From Nemertoderma westbladi (lineage: Eukaryota > Xenacoelomorpha > Nemertodermatida > Nemertodermatidae): a stretch of DNA of 27,386 bases. The DNA lies in NCBI GenBank assembly GCA_032718475.1, contig JAUCBJ010001267.1, positions 1 through 27,386 on the forward strand. Reading direction: 5' to 3'. Position 1 is the stretch's first letter; each line of letters starts with the position of its first letter. The translations under genes were made by a program, and so were the position numbers. Under the pieces are notes generated by a model. It did no database searches and had not been told where the DNA came from. It saw nothing but the letters and a program-made list of their open reading frames with translations. Below are positions 1-9,460 of this stretch, in pieces.

Positions 1-535
1 CCAACAAGGCAAACGAATCAGTTATCCCACAAAAGCTTTTACAATTGTTTCACCTGTTTTGAGCATGTACAATATCTTAAATGATTTTATTTTCATTTTA
101 TTTAGTTTCACTTCCAAAATTAGGTCTACATAGGGCCTTATTATCCTGAAATATTTATACGCTGGCTAGCGTACTTTTCCAGGTCCTTTATTCGCTCTAA
201 ATTATATTTGCAATTGATTATAATATTGTTCTGTCGACATTAAATCATAACTTCTGTAAGTACTGTACATATCTGATGAATTTTAAAGAGTTGTAGAGCT
301 ATGGTTGCAGTATCAGTTGTGATGTAACGTTTTATCATTTTTCACTACCGGTAGTACTGTATTTATTTGGCTGTTTGGCGCCAAGTTCAAGTTCAAGCCT
401 TCAGTACAGCAGTAGACAAGCCCTTTATCAGCTTACAGGCTTATGGCTTATGCAGTTATTCCTTGCTAATTGCTATCCGTGTACGACTGTACCTGTACAT
501 GTAATACCGGTACTGAATCTGGGAATATCATAATT
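1..535. other. Upstream region of the DDX24-like gene
   Basis: No gene is seen here. The DNA is AT-rich and holds the presumed promoter and 5' leader of the helicase gene that starts at 536. It contains a GC-rich palindrome at 375-384 and two copies of the octamer TACCGGTA (346-353 and 505-512). No convincing TATA box was found. The helicase frame is open upstream to about 470 but has no ATG there, so that stretch is read as leader. Confidence 0.5.
375..384. promoter_or_regulatory. E2F-like palindrome TTGGCGCCAA
   Basis: The sequence TTTGGCGCCAA contains the E2F core TTTSSCGC and is a perfect 10-bp palindrome. It lies about 150 bp upstream of the helicase ATG. E2F control of ribosome-biogenesis genes is known in animals. 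Use at this site is an inference from the match and its position. Confidence 0.35.
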
Positions 536-2551
536 ATGAAAAGAAAACGCCCCGTCAAATCGGAGGATTCCACTTCCAAAATAATCAGCCTCTCGTCCTC
601 AAAGAAATGGAAACCCGTGGCTCTTGATTCCTCCGAAATGTGCGAATCCGATTGGTTTAATTTCGGAGGATTGGAAGAGATGGCGACGGACACAGTCAAT
701 TCGTGTCAACATAAATATTCTGTTGGAAAGAAAGGTGCAGAATCGATAACGAGTAACAGTAAGTCTTTAAAATCTCGTCGCAGAAAAGCTAAACAATTAA
801 TTAGGAAAGGGAGGAAAACTACCAGCAAAACGCACATGGCGGTATCTGAGAATTCTGAACCAGGAGGAACTTCCAGACGCGACACAAGTGCCGGTTCCGG
901 TAGTTCTAAAACTACCGGTAAAACTGCAGAAAGATCGAACAATAAAAACTCTAAAATGAAGAACAAGAGGGGTTGGAGTAGTGTGACTGGTTGCAGTGTT
1001 CCTGTTGGTGGTGACCATGGTAATCTGGATATGAGTAAATGGACTGAGTTACTCGTCCCCACCCCGATCATTGGGGGTCTGTCTGCCTTGGGGTTCGAGA
1101 CTCCTACGCACATACAGTCGCTGAGTCTATCCGCTGCAATCCGGGACAGAGCGGACGTGATCGGGGCCGCGGAAACTGGTTCCGGTAAAACATTGGCGTT
1201 CGGTGTTCCTATGGTAACTAGGATTCTAGAATACGGCGATCGCGAGGGCGTGCTGGGGTTGGTGCTGACGCCCACGCGGGAGCTAGCCGTGCAGGTTGGT
1301 AACCATCTGGAGGCGGTTGCTGCGCCGTGTGGTCTGCGGGTGTGCGTGCTAGTCGGCGGGATAAGCGTGGAGAAACAGCGAAGGCGGTTGAGCGAACGAC
1401 CGCGGTTGGTGGTTGCGACCCCCGGACGGCTGTGGCAACTCGTCTCGGAGGGCTGCGAACACGCCGCGACCGTTCGGGATTGCGTCTGTCTGGCCGTGGA
1501 CGAGGCAGACCGTCTCACCGAGAAGGGGCACTTCGAAGAACTGCATAACCTCCTCGAGTACTTACGACATTCTCGCAACGCGTTCGAACGACAAACTTTC
1601 GTTTTCTCCGCGACTTTAACTCGAACCCACGATAAACCATTCCGTAAAACCTCCACGCGTCGCTTCGATAAACAAGATAAATTAAACCTCTTAATATCTT
1701 CTTTAAACCTAAAAGAGAATCGAAAGGTAATTGATTTGACTGATCGTAAAGGTACCGTAGGGACTTTGAAAGAGTCGCGAATACAATGCGAACTTTCCGA
1801 TAAGGACTCCCTCCTCTACTACCTTCTCCTCGCACATCCCGGGCGAACCCTGGTCTTCGCCAACTCGGTATCGTGCGTCCGTCGTCTCGTCTCGCTGCTC
1901 CGTCTGTTACAACGCCGGCCGCTCCCTCTGTACGCGGAGATGCCGCAGAAGGAACGACTCCGATCGTTGGAGCGTTTCGCGGAGTCCCCGGAGGGGCTTC
2001 TCGTCGCTACCGACGTGGCCGCGAGGGGTCTGGACGTGGTCAACGTCGACCACATAGTCCATTACCAAGTCCCTCGGACCACAGAGACCTACATACATCG
2101 TAGCGGTCGCACAGCCCGCGCTAATAAACAAGGAGTTAGTATCATGTTAATGGCGGCGGAAGATTTGCCTTTCTATAAGCGGATCGTAAAGGCGTTGAAT
2201 TCCGGGATGGACGTTGAGTCGTTCCCCGTAGATCCGGGGTATCTGAGGCCGATTAGACGGTTAGTAAGCGACGTTAGGGAGTTAGAGTCGAGGGAACATC
2301 GCTTCAAGAAGCGCCGACAGGAGGTGCGGTGGATGGCTGCGGCCGCTGAGGGGGTCGGTGTTGATGTAGAGGATGGCGGGGGCGTCGATGATTGGATTGC
2401 AGTTGGTAAACAGTTGGCGAAACAACGACGGGACATTGTGGCGCGGTTGGCTGGGACAATAGTCCCGGAGAGGGTTGGGGTAAGTGGTGCGATCCAACCG
2501 GAGACAGAACTGGGTCGGAACTCAGCCATTTCCGTGTTGAAACAAAACTGA
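536..2551 (+). CDS. DDX24: DDX24/Mak5-type DEAD-box ATP-dependent RNA helicase
   Basis: The product is 671 aa, a nucleolar RNA helicase of the DDX24 (yeast Mak5) family, which acts in large ribosomal subunit assembly. Visible motifs: Q-motif region GFETPTHIQ (about 186-194), Walker A AAETGSGKT (211-219), PTREL, ATPGR, DEAD (322-325), SAT (358-360), DVAARGLD and HRSGRTAR (521-528). The family signature AAETGSGKT and an N-terminal KWKPV...FGGLEEM block, like the DDX24 N-terminus, separate it from other DEAD-box proteins. The N-terminal 180 residues are Lys/Ser-rich and probably disordered. The ATG at 536 is chosen because upstream in-frame sequence begins only at a TTG. It is shorter than human DDX24 (about 860 aa), mainly in the linker and C-terminal tail. 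The ORF has no intron, and the helicase core is much more GC-rich than the flanks. No canonical AATAAA was seen just downstream. Confidence 0.95.
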   Translation: MKRKRPVKSEDSTSKIISLSSSKKWKPVALDSSEMCESDWFNFGGLEEMATDTVNSCQHKYSVGKKGAESITSNSKSLKSRRRKAKQLIRKGRKTTSKTHMAVSENSEPGGTSRRDTSAGSGSSKTTGKTAERSNNKNSKMKNKRGWSSVTGCSVPVGGDHGNLDMSKWTELLVPTPIIGGLSALGFETPTHIQSLSLSAAIRDRADVIGAAETGSGKTLAFGVPMVTRILEYGDREGVLGLVLTPTRELAVQVGNHLEAVAAPCGLRVCVLVGGISVEKQRRRLSERPRLVVATPGRLWQLVSEGCEHAATVRDCVCLAVDEADRLTEKGHFEELHNLLEYLRHSRNAFERQTFVFSATLTRTHDKPFRKTSTRRFDKQDKLNLLISSLNLKENRKVIDLTDRKGTVGTLKESRIQCELSDKDSLLYYLLLAHPGRTLVFANSVSCVRRLVSLLRLLQRRPLPLYAEMPQKERLRSLERFAESPEGLLVATDVAARGLDVVNVDHIVHYQVPRTTETYIHRSGRTARANKQGVSIMLMAAEDLPFYKRIVKALNSGMDVESFPVDPGYLRPIRRLVSDVRELESREHRFKKRRQEVRWMAAAAEGVGVDVEDGGGVDDWIAVGKQLAKQRRDIVARLAGTIVPERVGVSGAIQPETELGRNSAISVLKQN

Positions 2552-2788
2552 TTCTAGTTAATAATCTGATAATAATAGATCAAAAAGTATTGGAAATGGA
2601 AATAAGCACTTTTATTTTATTTTCAAGTAACATAAATTGAAATATTATTTTCCCATGTTTTGAGTTTTAATGATTATATAACAAACCATTTAAGTTAAAT
2701 TAAATTGTCATTTATTATTTTGGTTAGAATTAAATACCAATTTACTTTAAACTGTTTCTTTCCCTCAATTATTGATAAATGCAAATGA

Positions 2789-3816
2789 GTGAAAACACAG
2801 AAAAGTTGCCAAAAAGCTCCATAAATGTTGGACAATTCCACTTCTACTAATCGAAATTTCATAAAATAAAATGCATAGGATGCCTTAAATTCTAGACAAT
2901 ATTGGACACCACATGTGCAGCATATTATATTTTAAGTAGTTTCGTAATTAACTCTTGAATGTAAAAAATATAGGAAAAATGCAACTTTCACATCAATGTA
3001 GTGATCATTTCATCGATTTAATGGCCTATTGCAATTATAATAGTGTATAAGTGTTATATACCACTAGAAAGCCCATTAAATTTGCACTCAAACTGTGTAC
3101 TCACGAACATGATTACATAGATACACGGAACTTGATGAGCCACCAAAGCCTGTTTTTTGATTTATAGCTAAAATTTGTCCTAGAGAATTGTGAGGTAAAA
3201 CCCCCTTTACTTTTTTTACGTTCGAATTAATTATATTTGAAACCACAGCAATTTATGCAGCACAATTATGGAAAAAAATGAATCAAATTCATTTAATAGC
3301 TTTGAAGTTACAGGTTGATACGTATCTCCAAACATGGGTGTCCGACCATAAATGTCCATCCCTGTAACCAGGGTGTGCAAACGCAGAACTACAAAATGCA
3401 AATTTGTTTCAACGAGATACTAGGAACCATGACCATATTTAGATCACCCGCCAGGCTAGCTTTCTAATGATACATAATACACGTACCCTCATATAATTCC
3501 ATCGCCTGTGTAAACTATTGCATACCATAACACGTCCCCCCACCTGTAACCGCCTGTAACCAGGCTCTCATTACATTTACATGGAAGTTTACAGGAACAG
3601 GTTACATTAAAGGAACGCCTGTAACCAATTATCCTATTAAAATAATGGTTACAGGAAGGGACGAGCAGTATATTTTTTTTACAGTCGGCCAATAACCGCA
3701 TTGAATTCTACGGACTCTGAGCTTTCAAAATATATATCATAATAATGTTGGGTTTTGAGAAACTTTATTTTTTGTTAAAAAATGTCTCCAATTTGGCAAC
3801 TTTTCTGTGTTTTCAC
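2789..3816. mobile_element. Foldback/MITE-like element with 25-bp inverted repeats
   Basis: The first 25 bases (2789-2813, starting GTGAAAACACAG) are the exact reverse complement of 3792-3816 (ending CTGTGTTTTCAC). The 1,028 bp enclosed are AT-rich and hold no plausible gene. CAAAT occurs just outside both ends (2782-2786 and 3818-3822), so it may be a target duplication if the true ends lie one or two bases further out. Superfamily is not assigned. Confidence 0.6.
3618..3655. repeat. Hairpin CCTGTAACC/GGTTACAGG
   Basis: CCTGTAACCAATTAT pairs with ATAATGGTTACAGG across a short loop, with one bulged base. Further copies of CCTGTAACC lie at about 3543-3560 and 3363-3371, so the motif is repeated inside the 2789-3816 element. 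Confidence 0.6.
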
Positions 3817-4015
3817 CCAAATAATGGTTGTCGGAGTAGCTTCAACTCCCTTGGTGTTCCCCTGGAGAGTGGAGAGAGATTAATTTTGAATGCGTCCCCT
3901 TTCTCCCTATCTGCATCGTTTAGCATCGGTTTCATAATAAATTACCTTCCCCGTTTACCTTCCCCGCTGTTTGGCAGTGCAGTGTATACCCCCCCTCCCC
4001 GGCCAAATAGGGTTG

Positions 4016-4438
4016 CCGTATTTACTCGAATAAAGAGCCTGTTCGTTTAAGTTTATAAATTGGCAATTGGGGAGGCGTTTATTCGGGGAGGCGTTTAAGT
4101 TCCAAATTGTGTGGTTCTAGTGGGGGCGTTTATGTTCTAGATTTTCAGCATTTGGAATCTACATACCCATAAATAAAGAATGTTGATAAATTCAAGAAAA
4201 CAAGTTAAACAAATGAAATAATTCAAATAAAACCAGGATTATCTTTATTACAATGCAGCCTCATTACAGCGGTACAACACCCTACTATATTTACCTTCAG
4301 TCTTAACAATCAGTTAACTCTCAACAATGTTAACGGCCCACATTGTAATATTATTAAACGCCGGGGCGTTTATTCGGGGAAGCCATTTAAGTTGCTAATT
4401 TGATGGTAAAGGGGGCGTTTATTCGAGTATAAATACGG
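4016..4438. mobile_element. MITE-like element with CCGTATTTACTCGAATAAA ends
   Basis: The left end CCGTATTTACTCGAATAAA is mirrored at the right end by TTTATTCGAGTATAAATACGG, which carries two extra bases. Inside, GGGGCGTTTATTCGGGGA-type blocks recur near both ends (about 4070-4105 and 4360-4395), typical of subterminal repeats. At 423 bp with no ORF it should be a non-autonomous element. A target duplication could not be fixed. Confidence 0.65.
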
Positions 4439-4997
4439 TAATAAAAAGTTTGAAAAGAAATAAGCATTGGTCAATATGTAATCCTAATGGTTCTTTCTAT
4501 GTGGTACGTAAGACATTTTCTGTCAACATCTATTCCATTTTTATGCTGCATAGTGACTAATTCCTTCCCAAAGTCTCTCAATACTGTTCATATGATCACA
4601 GAACCTTATATGGGAAAGTTAAGACAGGACCAAAGGACCGTTTTATGGTTCTATCTCCAAATCTAAGGAAATGTCACAAAGTACATTTTCTTACTAAGCC
4701 CTTCAATTATTATGGACTAATAATATAAAGTGAAATTATTGGACCATCCAAGTTTCATAAAAATTTACAAGAACTAATGAAATTCTCAGTTAGGACGCCA
4801 TGGACGCAATAAAAATTAATCCCTCTCCAGGGGATAACAGCTGATTACTCTCAAAAATAAACTGTAACCTGTTCTATTGTGTTTAGTTTATTGTTTTGGT
4901 TCAAATAACGTGCCACTATAACCTGCAACTCTCCATAAATTGAGAATTTAACATTGATGCGGGATATTAATTCGCCAAGATGGGATTTGCGTCCAGT

Positions 4998-5018
4998 CCC
5001 CCCCCCCCCCCCCCCCCC
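4998..5018. repeat. C homopolymer, 21 bases
   Basis: An unbroken run of 21 C, so G-quadruplex capable on the minus strand. Length may be uncertain because homopolymers are error-prone in assemblies. Confidence 0.85.
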
Positions 5019-5100
5019 GCCTCGAAATTCTACAGTTCGCCACACTAATAATGACAAATGATTATTCCACATTATTGCTGCACAATAATTTTGGGTGGTA

Positions 5101-5147
5101 CCATGACCTACTATAACTATAACTATAACTGTTATAGTAGGTCATGG
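5101..5147. repeat. 17-bp-stem hairpin around a TATAAC repeat
   Basis: CCATGACCTACTATAAC (5101-5117) is the exact reverse complement of 5131-5147. The 13-base loop continues the same TATAAC repeat. Pairing extends imperfectly outward through GGTA and GGTAC. Confidence 0.8.
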
Positions 5148-5718
5148 TGGTACAAATATTTTAATTTGTATTAATAATTTTTTTAATTTTTTAAATGTAT
5201 TTGTTTGTAGGCCAGCTACAACGCTACAAGCTCAACCTAGCTGGATAAATACTAAGAAAGGTGGTGAGTATTTATGTTTTGAAATAGGAAACTCTCTGGA
5301 TTTGCACAAGCCGACAACAACAAACTGTAGGCCTACTTACTGTATGGCACTTCCTAGTATTTTAATTTGCAGGTAGGCTGAATATTATTGCAAAAACAAC
5401 TTAATTTTATTGCGATAAAATGAATATTAAATTGCGATAAAATGCATATTATTGCGAAATATTAATTTTATTGCAAAAATGATGTATAAATGAATTTTAT
5501 TATAAATTTAATTTCAAACATTTGATTTGTACTGTAATATTTATTTATTTTCTGAATTTTTGATAAATACGTGACATGTAATTATTTGTCAATTATTAAT
5601 GCTATCGAACATTTGGTTGTTTCAATTCCATGCAAAAATTAAATATTATGTCTCAATTTAAAACTCATTGTACTTCCAGCTCGATTTTAATGTATTATTA
5701 ATTAAAAGTAAAGGGGGA

Positions 5719-5738
5719 GGGGGGGGGGGGGGGGGGGG
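5719..5738. repeat. G homopolymer, 20 bases
   Basis: A run of 20 G preceded by GGGGGA. It lies about 230 bp downstream of the POLR3E stop codon. Confidence 0.85.
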
Positions 5739-5928
5739 TGGTAAACACGGCTTAATTGTTGTTGTTTCTTATTTCGTACTAGATTGCACCAACTAAAAGT
5801 TCTTATTTTATTAAGATACGAAATAAATATAACAAAAATTAGTCTCACAAGCTTTTTTAAGTACTGAAATTGAAGAAAAAGCGTAGTTTCTAAGCCTCAT
5901 ACTCCTATTATTCAACTTGATGCGCATA

Positions 5929-5966
5929 TTTATTGGACGTACGAGAACACCATTACTCAATTTATT
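5929..5966 (-). terminator. Two AATAAA poly(A) signals for POLR3E
   Basis: TTTATT on the plus strand at 5961-5966 and 5929-5934 reads AATAAA on the coding strand, beginning 5 and 37 bases after the stop codon. This is the expected position for a short 3' UTR. Confidence 0.5.
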
Positions 5967-5970
5967 TACG

Positions 5971-7959
5971 TCAAGAAATCGAATCACAAATAGAATATTT
6001 GATATACCTATACACCCCTCTAGACATGGTAAATTCTACAAACGCCTTCTCAATCATTTTTTTAGTGACTCGCCCATAAAGTTGACTTAATCTCTCCTCA
6101 TAATCTTTACGTTTCACTTTAAATCTAACAATAGCCATATCGTAGAAGGCTTTCTTAAGTGCGACAACAGGGTCAGAGTCAATAAACCTCACGTATATGC
6201 GGTGGTCAGTAACTGGGCTGTCCTTGGGCCATGGGAGGTTGACGCGGAGAGCGCTGTTCATTAGAAGGGCGTTGTCGATAACATCGTCGGTAAAGCGAAC
6301 GAAAGGTACGTTGAGTGGGTGGGAGGAAGGTGTGGCGTTGAGTTCGTGATGGAGAGAGTCGCGGGCAGACGTGAAGTTAACGATGTTATCGTAACGGTTT
6401 AGGATAGCGTCGATGGCTGAGTGGAGAGCAGCAAGGGTGGGTTGGGAGAGGGGGGCAAGGGTGGGGGGTGGGTGCGGTGTGTCTGTAGGGTGATGCTCGG
6501 AAGTGTTTGTGTGGGAGTGCTGCATGGAGGTTATTGTATTGGCACATGAAAGTCTTGAAGGAGAGTGGTTGGTAAATAAAGAAGAGGTTTCTATGTTATT
6601 GACTGCCATTGATTTGGTGTTACTACCGGTTTTGTGGGAAATATAAGAGGATTTCCCAGGGGTTTTCTGCTGTGTTTTTCCCGCCGTTTCTACCGGCTCG
6701 GCGGGTTTCACCATCGGTTTAAGCACGTCGTTATATAGGCGAGACCAGGAGGATTTCTGGGCTTCGGCGATGACTGGAAATTCCTTGAGGAAGTTCGAAT
6801 CGCGGGGGAGTTTCAAACGCCATCCTACCGGTGGGTGGTGAACCGCAATAGGTTCTAGAATGTTCGCAATATCGTCCGGAGTTACACGGAAACTCTTAAA
6901 GAGCTCCTTTTGCAATGCCGCCTTGTTCAGAGCGGGTTCGGTCGAACTATTGAAAAGCCATAAAAGGTAGTCCCTGGCTGTGTGAATGGCCTTTTCGGAA
7001 GATACGAATTCTGATTTCAATACCCAATTACCCTGGACGAGCACCGCGTTGCGAATAGCCGAGTTAATAACTAAGTTGGCAGCGAAACCCGTGGACTTAA
7101 TTAGGTCCTCCGTTCTCATTATATTGCATGAGTTTAGCAACATCTTAATCCGTGAATCGAGGGATTTTGAGGAATCGTCTGACAAGTATGGTTTCCCACC
7201 GGTAGTAAGAACTTCGACTTGTTTAGGCAAAAGTTTTTCAAGATAAACCGATGTTTCGCTGGTAACGGCGACGGGAATAGCGTCTCCTTCTGGAATCTGT
7301 AAGCGTTCCCGACACCCGTCTGAAAGTTCACTCGTCGACGAGTAATGTTGGAAGTCAACCCACGGTTCCTCTTCGCAATGCAGATTCCAAGTTTCGTAAC
7401 TCTTATCTTTCACTCGCTTCGCAGCTTCTGCTTGTTTTGTCAAATATTTAGCCTTTACGACTAACAACTCCGGAGGTTTTTCTTCCTCTTCGCCTTGACT
7501 CGACTCGCCCCCCGTTGTGTCTCCCCCCGTGGTCTCCGCAGCCTCTCGGACACTCGCCTTGTCCAGGTACGCGCACTCGGCTCGGAGTTGTACGTAGTTA
7601 GACACCGGGGTCAGGTGAATTTCATTGCCGTTGCGTAACAACCCTACACAGTAATGCGAACCAGTAATAGGCAGTCCACGGCCTAACATCCTAACAGAAT
7701 CCAATTGAACCCCATCTCCTGCGTTTATAGCTAACTGCTCTAATTTGCCGTGGCTAAAGTTTGGATTATTCAAGTTTAAGGGGACCTCCATCGATATTTG
7801 TTGGCATTTCGGTCGCATTTGTAGTAACTCGATGTTGGAGTCATCGTAGGTGGTCTGTTGGGATCGAACTGGGTACTGGAATAGGTAAAGAGTATCAGCG
7901 TGATCATGGTTGATGTAAACATCGTACTCTTCAACTACAGGATCATCTTCGTCTGCCAT
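5971..7959 (-). CDS. POLR3E: RNA polymerase III subunit RPC5 (POLR3E, Sin-like)
   Basis: The 662-aa product is recognised as RPC5, the subunit that with RPC4 forms the TFIIF-like subcomplex of RNA polymerase III in the nucleus. The N-terminus MADEDDPVVEEYDVY and the LYLFQYPVR block match the start of animal POLR3E. Further family blocks are EIHLTPV...YLDKA, an EEPWV segment, MLVQGNW-like VLVQGNWVLKSE, and a C-terminal winged-helix-like region ending GVYRYIKY. A linker rich in His, Pro and Thr (about residues 470-520) separates the central and C-terminal parts. Length fits the family (human about 700 aa). The ATG at 7957-7959 is chosen: the in-frame extension to 7974 starts at GTG and lacks support. 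There are no introns. It converges with the DDX24 gene. Confidence 0.95.
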   Translation of the reverse strand: MADEDDPVVEEYDVYINHDHADTLYLFQYPVRSQQTTYDDSNIELLQMRPKCQQISMEVPLNLNNPNFSHGKLEQLAINAGDGVQLDSVRMLGRGLPITGSHYCVGLLRNGNEIHLTPVSNYVQLRAECAYLDKASVREAAETTGGDTTGGESSQGEEEEKPPELLVVKAKYLTKQAEAAKRVKDKSYETWNLHCEEEPWVDFQHYSSTSELSDGCRERLQIPEGDAIPVAVTSETSVYLEKLLPKQVEVLTTGGKPYLSDDSSKSLDSRIKMLLNSCNIMRTEDLIKSTGFAANLVINSAIRNAVLVQGNWVLKSEFVSSEKAIHTARDYLLWLFNSSTEPALNKAALQKELFKSFRVTPDDIANILEPIAVHHPPVGWRLKLPRDSNFLKEFPVIAEAQKSSWSRLYNDVLKPMVKPAEPVETAGKTQQKTPGKSSYISHKTGSNTKSMAVNNIETSSLFTNHSPSRLSCANTITSMQHSHTNTSEHHPTDTPHPPPTLAPLSQPTLAALHSAIDAILNRYDNIVNFTSARDSLHHELNATPSSHPLNVPFVRFTDDVIDNALLMNSALRVNLPWPKDSPVTDHRIYVRFIDSDPVVALKKAFYDMAIVRFKVKRKDYEERLSQLYGRVTKKMIEKAFVEFTMSRGVYRYIKYSICDSIS

Positions 7960-8640
7960 ATGCAGATATGTCACTTGTGAAAACGAGAAGAAAAATAAGT
8001 GGAGTGGAAGTGGAATAGTCTGATAGTGCTGTCGTGTCAGCCGGTTGAGCTTTCGCCAGTTCGGTCCTGTTCCTGTATTCTTGCACTAACTAATCATGAA
8101 ATAACCAACTGGTTGTGACTGGTGAGGCCTACAGGTTTCTGAGCTAGGCCTACTTTAGAACTGTAGAACTTTGCAGTGGCTTAGGGGTACCGGTAGCTAA
8201 TACTGCACTGTGGTGAAATGGCAGTACAACTAGACACCAATATGCTACTGGCGGTCTGTCATGATTACATTGAAATGCCAAATATCCCTAGCACACAAAT
8301 GCCAAATGTCCCAACCTGGGGAACTTTGATAAACTTGAAAGATAAATATACAAGATTATTGTAAAGACATATTCTGTCAACTTTAACATAATACCAAATA
8401 GTTGACTATCATTTTCATATATCCAAAAGTACCAGTGCTGATACTTATGAAAGTAACAGTTGTTGCCTGGAACACAAAAAATAAAAAATTATCATTTTGA
8501 TTGAAAAAATACAATATAATATGTTATCCAGAGAATCGCCAGTTGCATTAAATTTAATAATTTTTTCAGTTTCCATATTCAGATATAGTACCGGTATTAT
8601 AAGTTGAGTAAAAAAGTTGTTGCAATAATCCACATTCAGG

Positions 8641-8695
8641 AAGTCCCTCAAAGGTATGCCCGCCATAATATGGCGGGCATGCCTTTGAGGGACTT
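8641..8695. repeat. Near-perfect 27-bp-arm palindrome
   Basis: Arms 8641-8667 and 8669-8695 are reverse complements with one mismatch (T/C) and a one-base centre. The inner core is ATGCCCGCCAT/ATGGCGGGCAT, clearly more GC-rich than its surroundings. Confidence 0.9.
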
Positions 8696-8730
8696 TGAGG
8701 GATTTATAATATATTATATCTCCCTGACAG

Positions 8731-8770
8731 CACTGGATAAATTATCTAGTGAAAAGATAATTATCCAGTG
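8731..8770. repeat. Hairpin CACTGGATAA...TTATCCAGTG
   Basis: CACTGGATAAATTATC pairs with GATAATTATCCAGTG around a 9-base loop with one extra A in the left arm. It is the second of three consecutive hairpins. Confidence 0.85.
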
Positions 8771-8840
8771 CGCTCTTGGCAAAGTATATTTTTTCAAAGG
8801 GGATATTGGTATTTCGTCCGCGGACCAAATATACGTTTTC

Positions 8841-8863
8841 GCAAAGGCTAAAGTAGCCTTTGC
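8841..8863. repeat. Perfect hairpin GCAAAGGCTA/TAGCCTTTGC
   Basis: Ten paired bases with a 3-base loop AAG. It is the third hairpin of the series and sits about 70 bp after the second. Confidence 0.85.
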
Positions 8864-9455
8864 CTGATTAGTCAATTAAATGACCAGTTTAGTAAAGGAG
8901 CAGGGTACAGAGGCGTGTTGGGAGAATCAAAACAATAAACATTATGAATTACATTGAATTCTCTGCATTTACAGTATCCCAGTACCCCAGTCCACCACCT
9001 CAAGCCAGTACTGTATAATGCCCTTTTCAAAATGTCCCTTTAGGCTCCGTACCTAAAGAATATAGGAATAATACTATAAATTTAGTTTTAAATTGTTACT
9101 TTATCGCTTGAATATACCCCAAAATCGGGAGAAAGGGTGTACTTTTTATCCCTAAGGAAACAACATCCCAAAAATTATGTTTTTTTCCCAATGTATTGTA
9201 AAATAATAATTATATTCATCATAATGCTGTGTTTTCAGAACACAAACAAGACAGAAAACGGGATTTTTCAAAAACATGAAAATGTATACTTATGCAAGAA
9301 ATCTATAAACAAATTGCAGTTACAGTATGGTTGGGCCTCCTGATGTATGTCATATGTACTGTAGGCCTACTTTATAGCATTATGCTACTGTATAATCGAT
9401 TTTAAATTCTCCTTTGATGTTTTTTGAATTTACTCATTTATTTAGTTACCGGGGT

Positions 9456-9460
9456 AATAT
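9456..9460. repeat. Target site duplication, left copy (AATAT)
   Basis: AATAT directly precedes the TG start of the 5' LTR and is repeated directly after the CA end of the 3' LTR at 22575-22579. Five bases is the usual size for BEL/Pao insertions. Confidence 0.9.

Larger units (their letters stand above)
2552..5970. other. Intergenic region between DDX24 and POLR3E
   Basis: Convergent 3' sides of the two genes. It holds the two inverted-repeat elements listed here, a hairpin at 5101-5147 and homopolymer runs at 4998-5018 and 5719-5738. Short ORFs here (for example 3745-4050) have low complexity and no recognisable domain. A 53-base exon-like stretch is at 5211-5263. Nothing else that I could support. 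Confidence 0.6.
7960..9455. other. Spacer upstream of POLR3E
   Basis: The first 200 bases should hold the POLR3E promoter on the minus strand, but no clear TATA box was identified. The remainder is AT-rich with three hairpins between 8641 and 8863. The small ORFs here show no domain and include one that reads through the hairpins. No gene supported. Confidence 0.5.

Noticed and set aside
706-1656. 316-codon minus-strand ORF inside the helicase gene
   Set aside because: It lies antisense to conserved helicase motifs and is a by-product of the GC-rich codons; no domain is visible.
3745-4050. 101-codon plus-strand ORF
   Set aside because: It spans the ends of two inverted-repeat elements and shows no domain.
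8604-8867. 87-codon ORF through the hairpin cluster
   Set aside because: It merely reads across the palindromes and has no homology signal.
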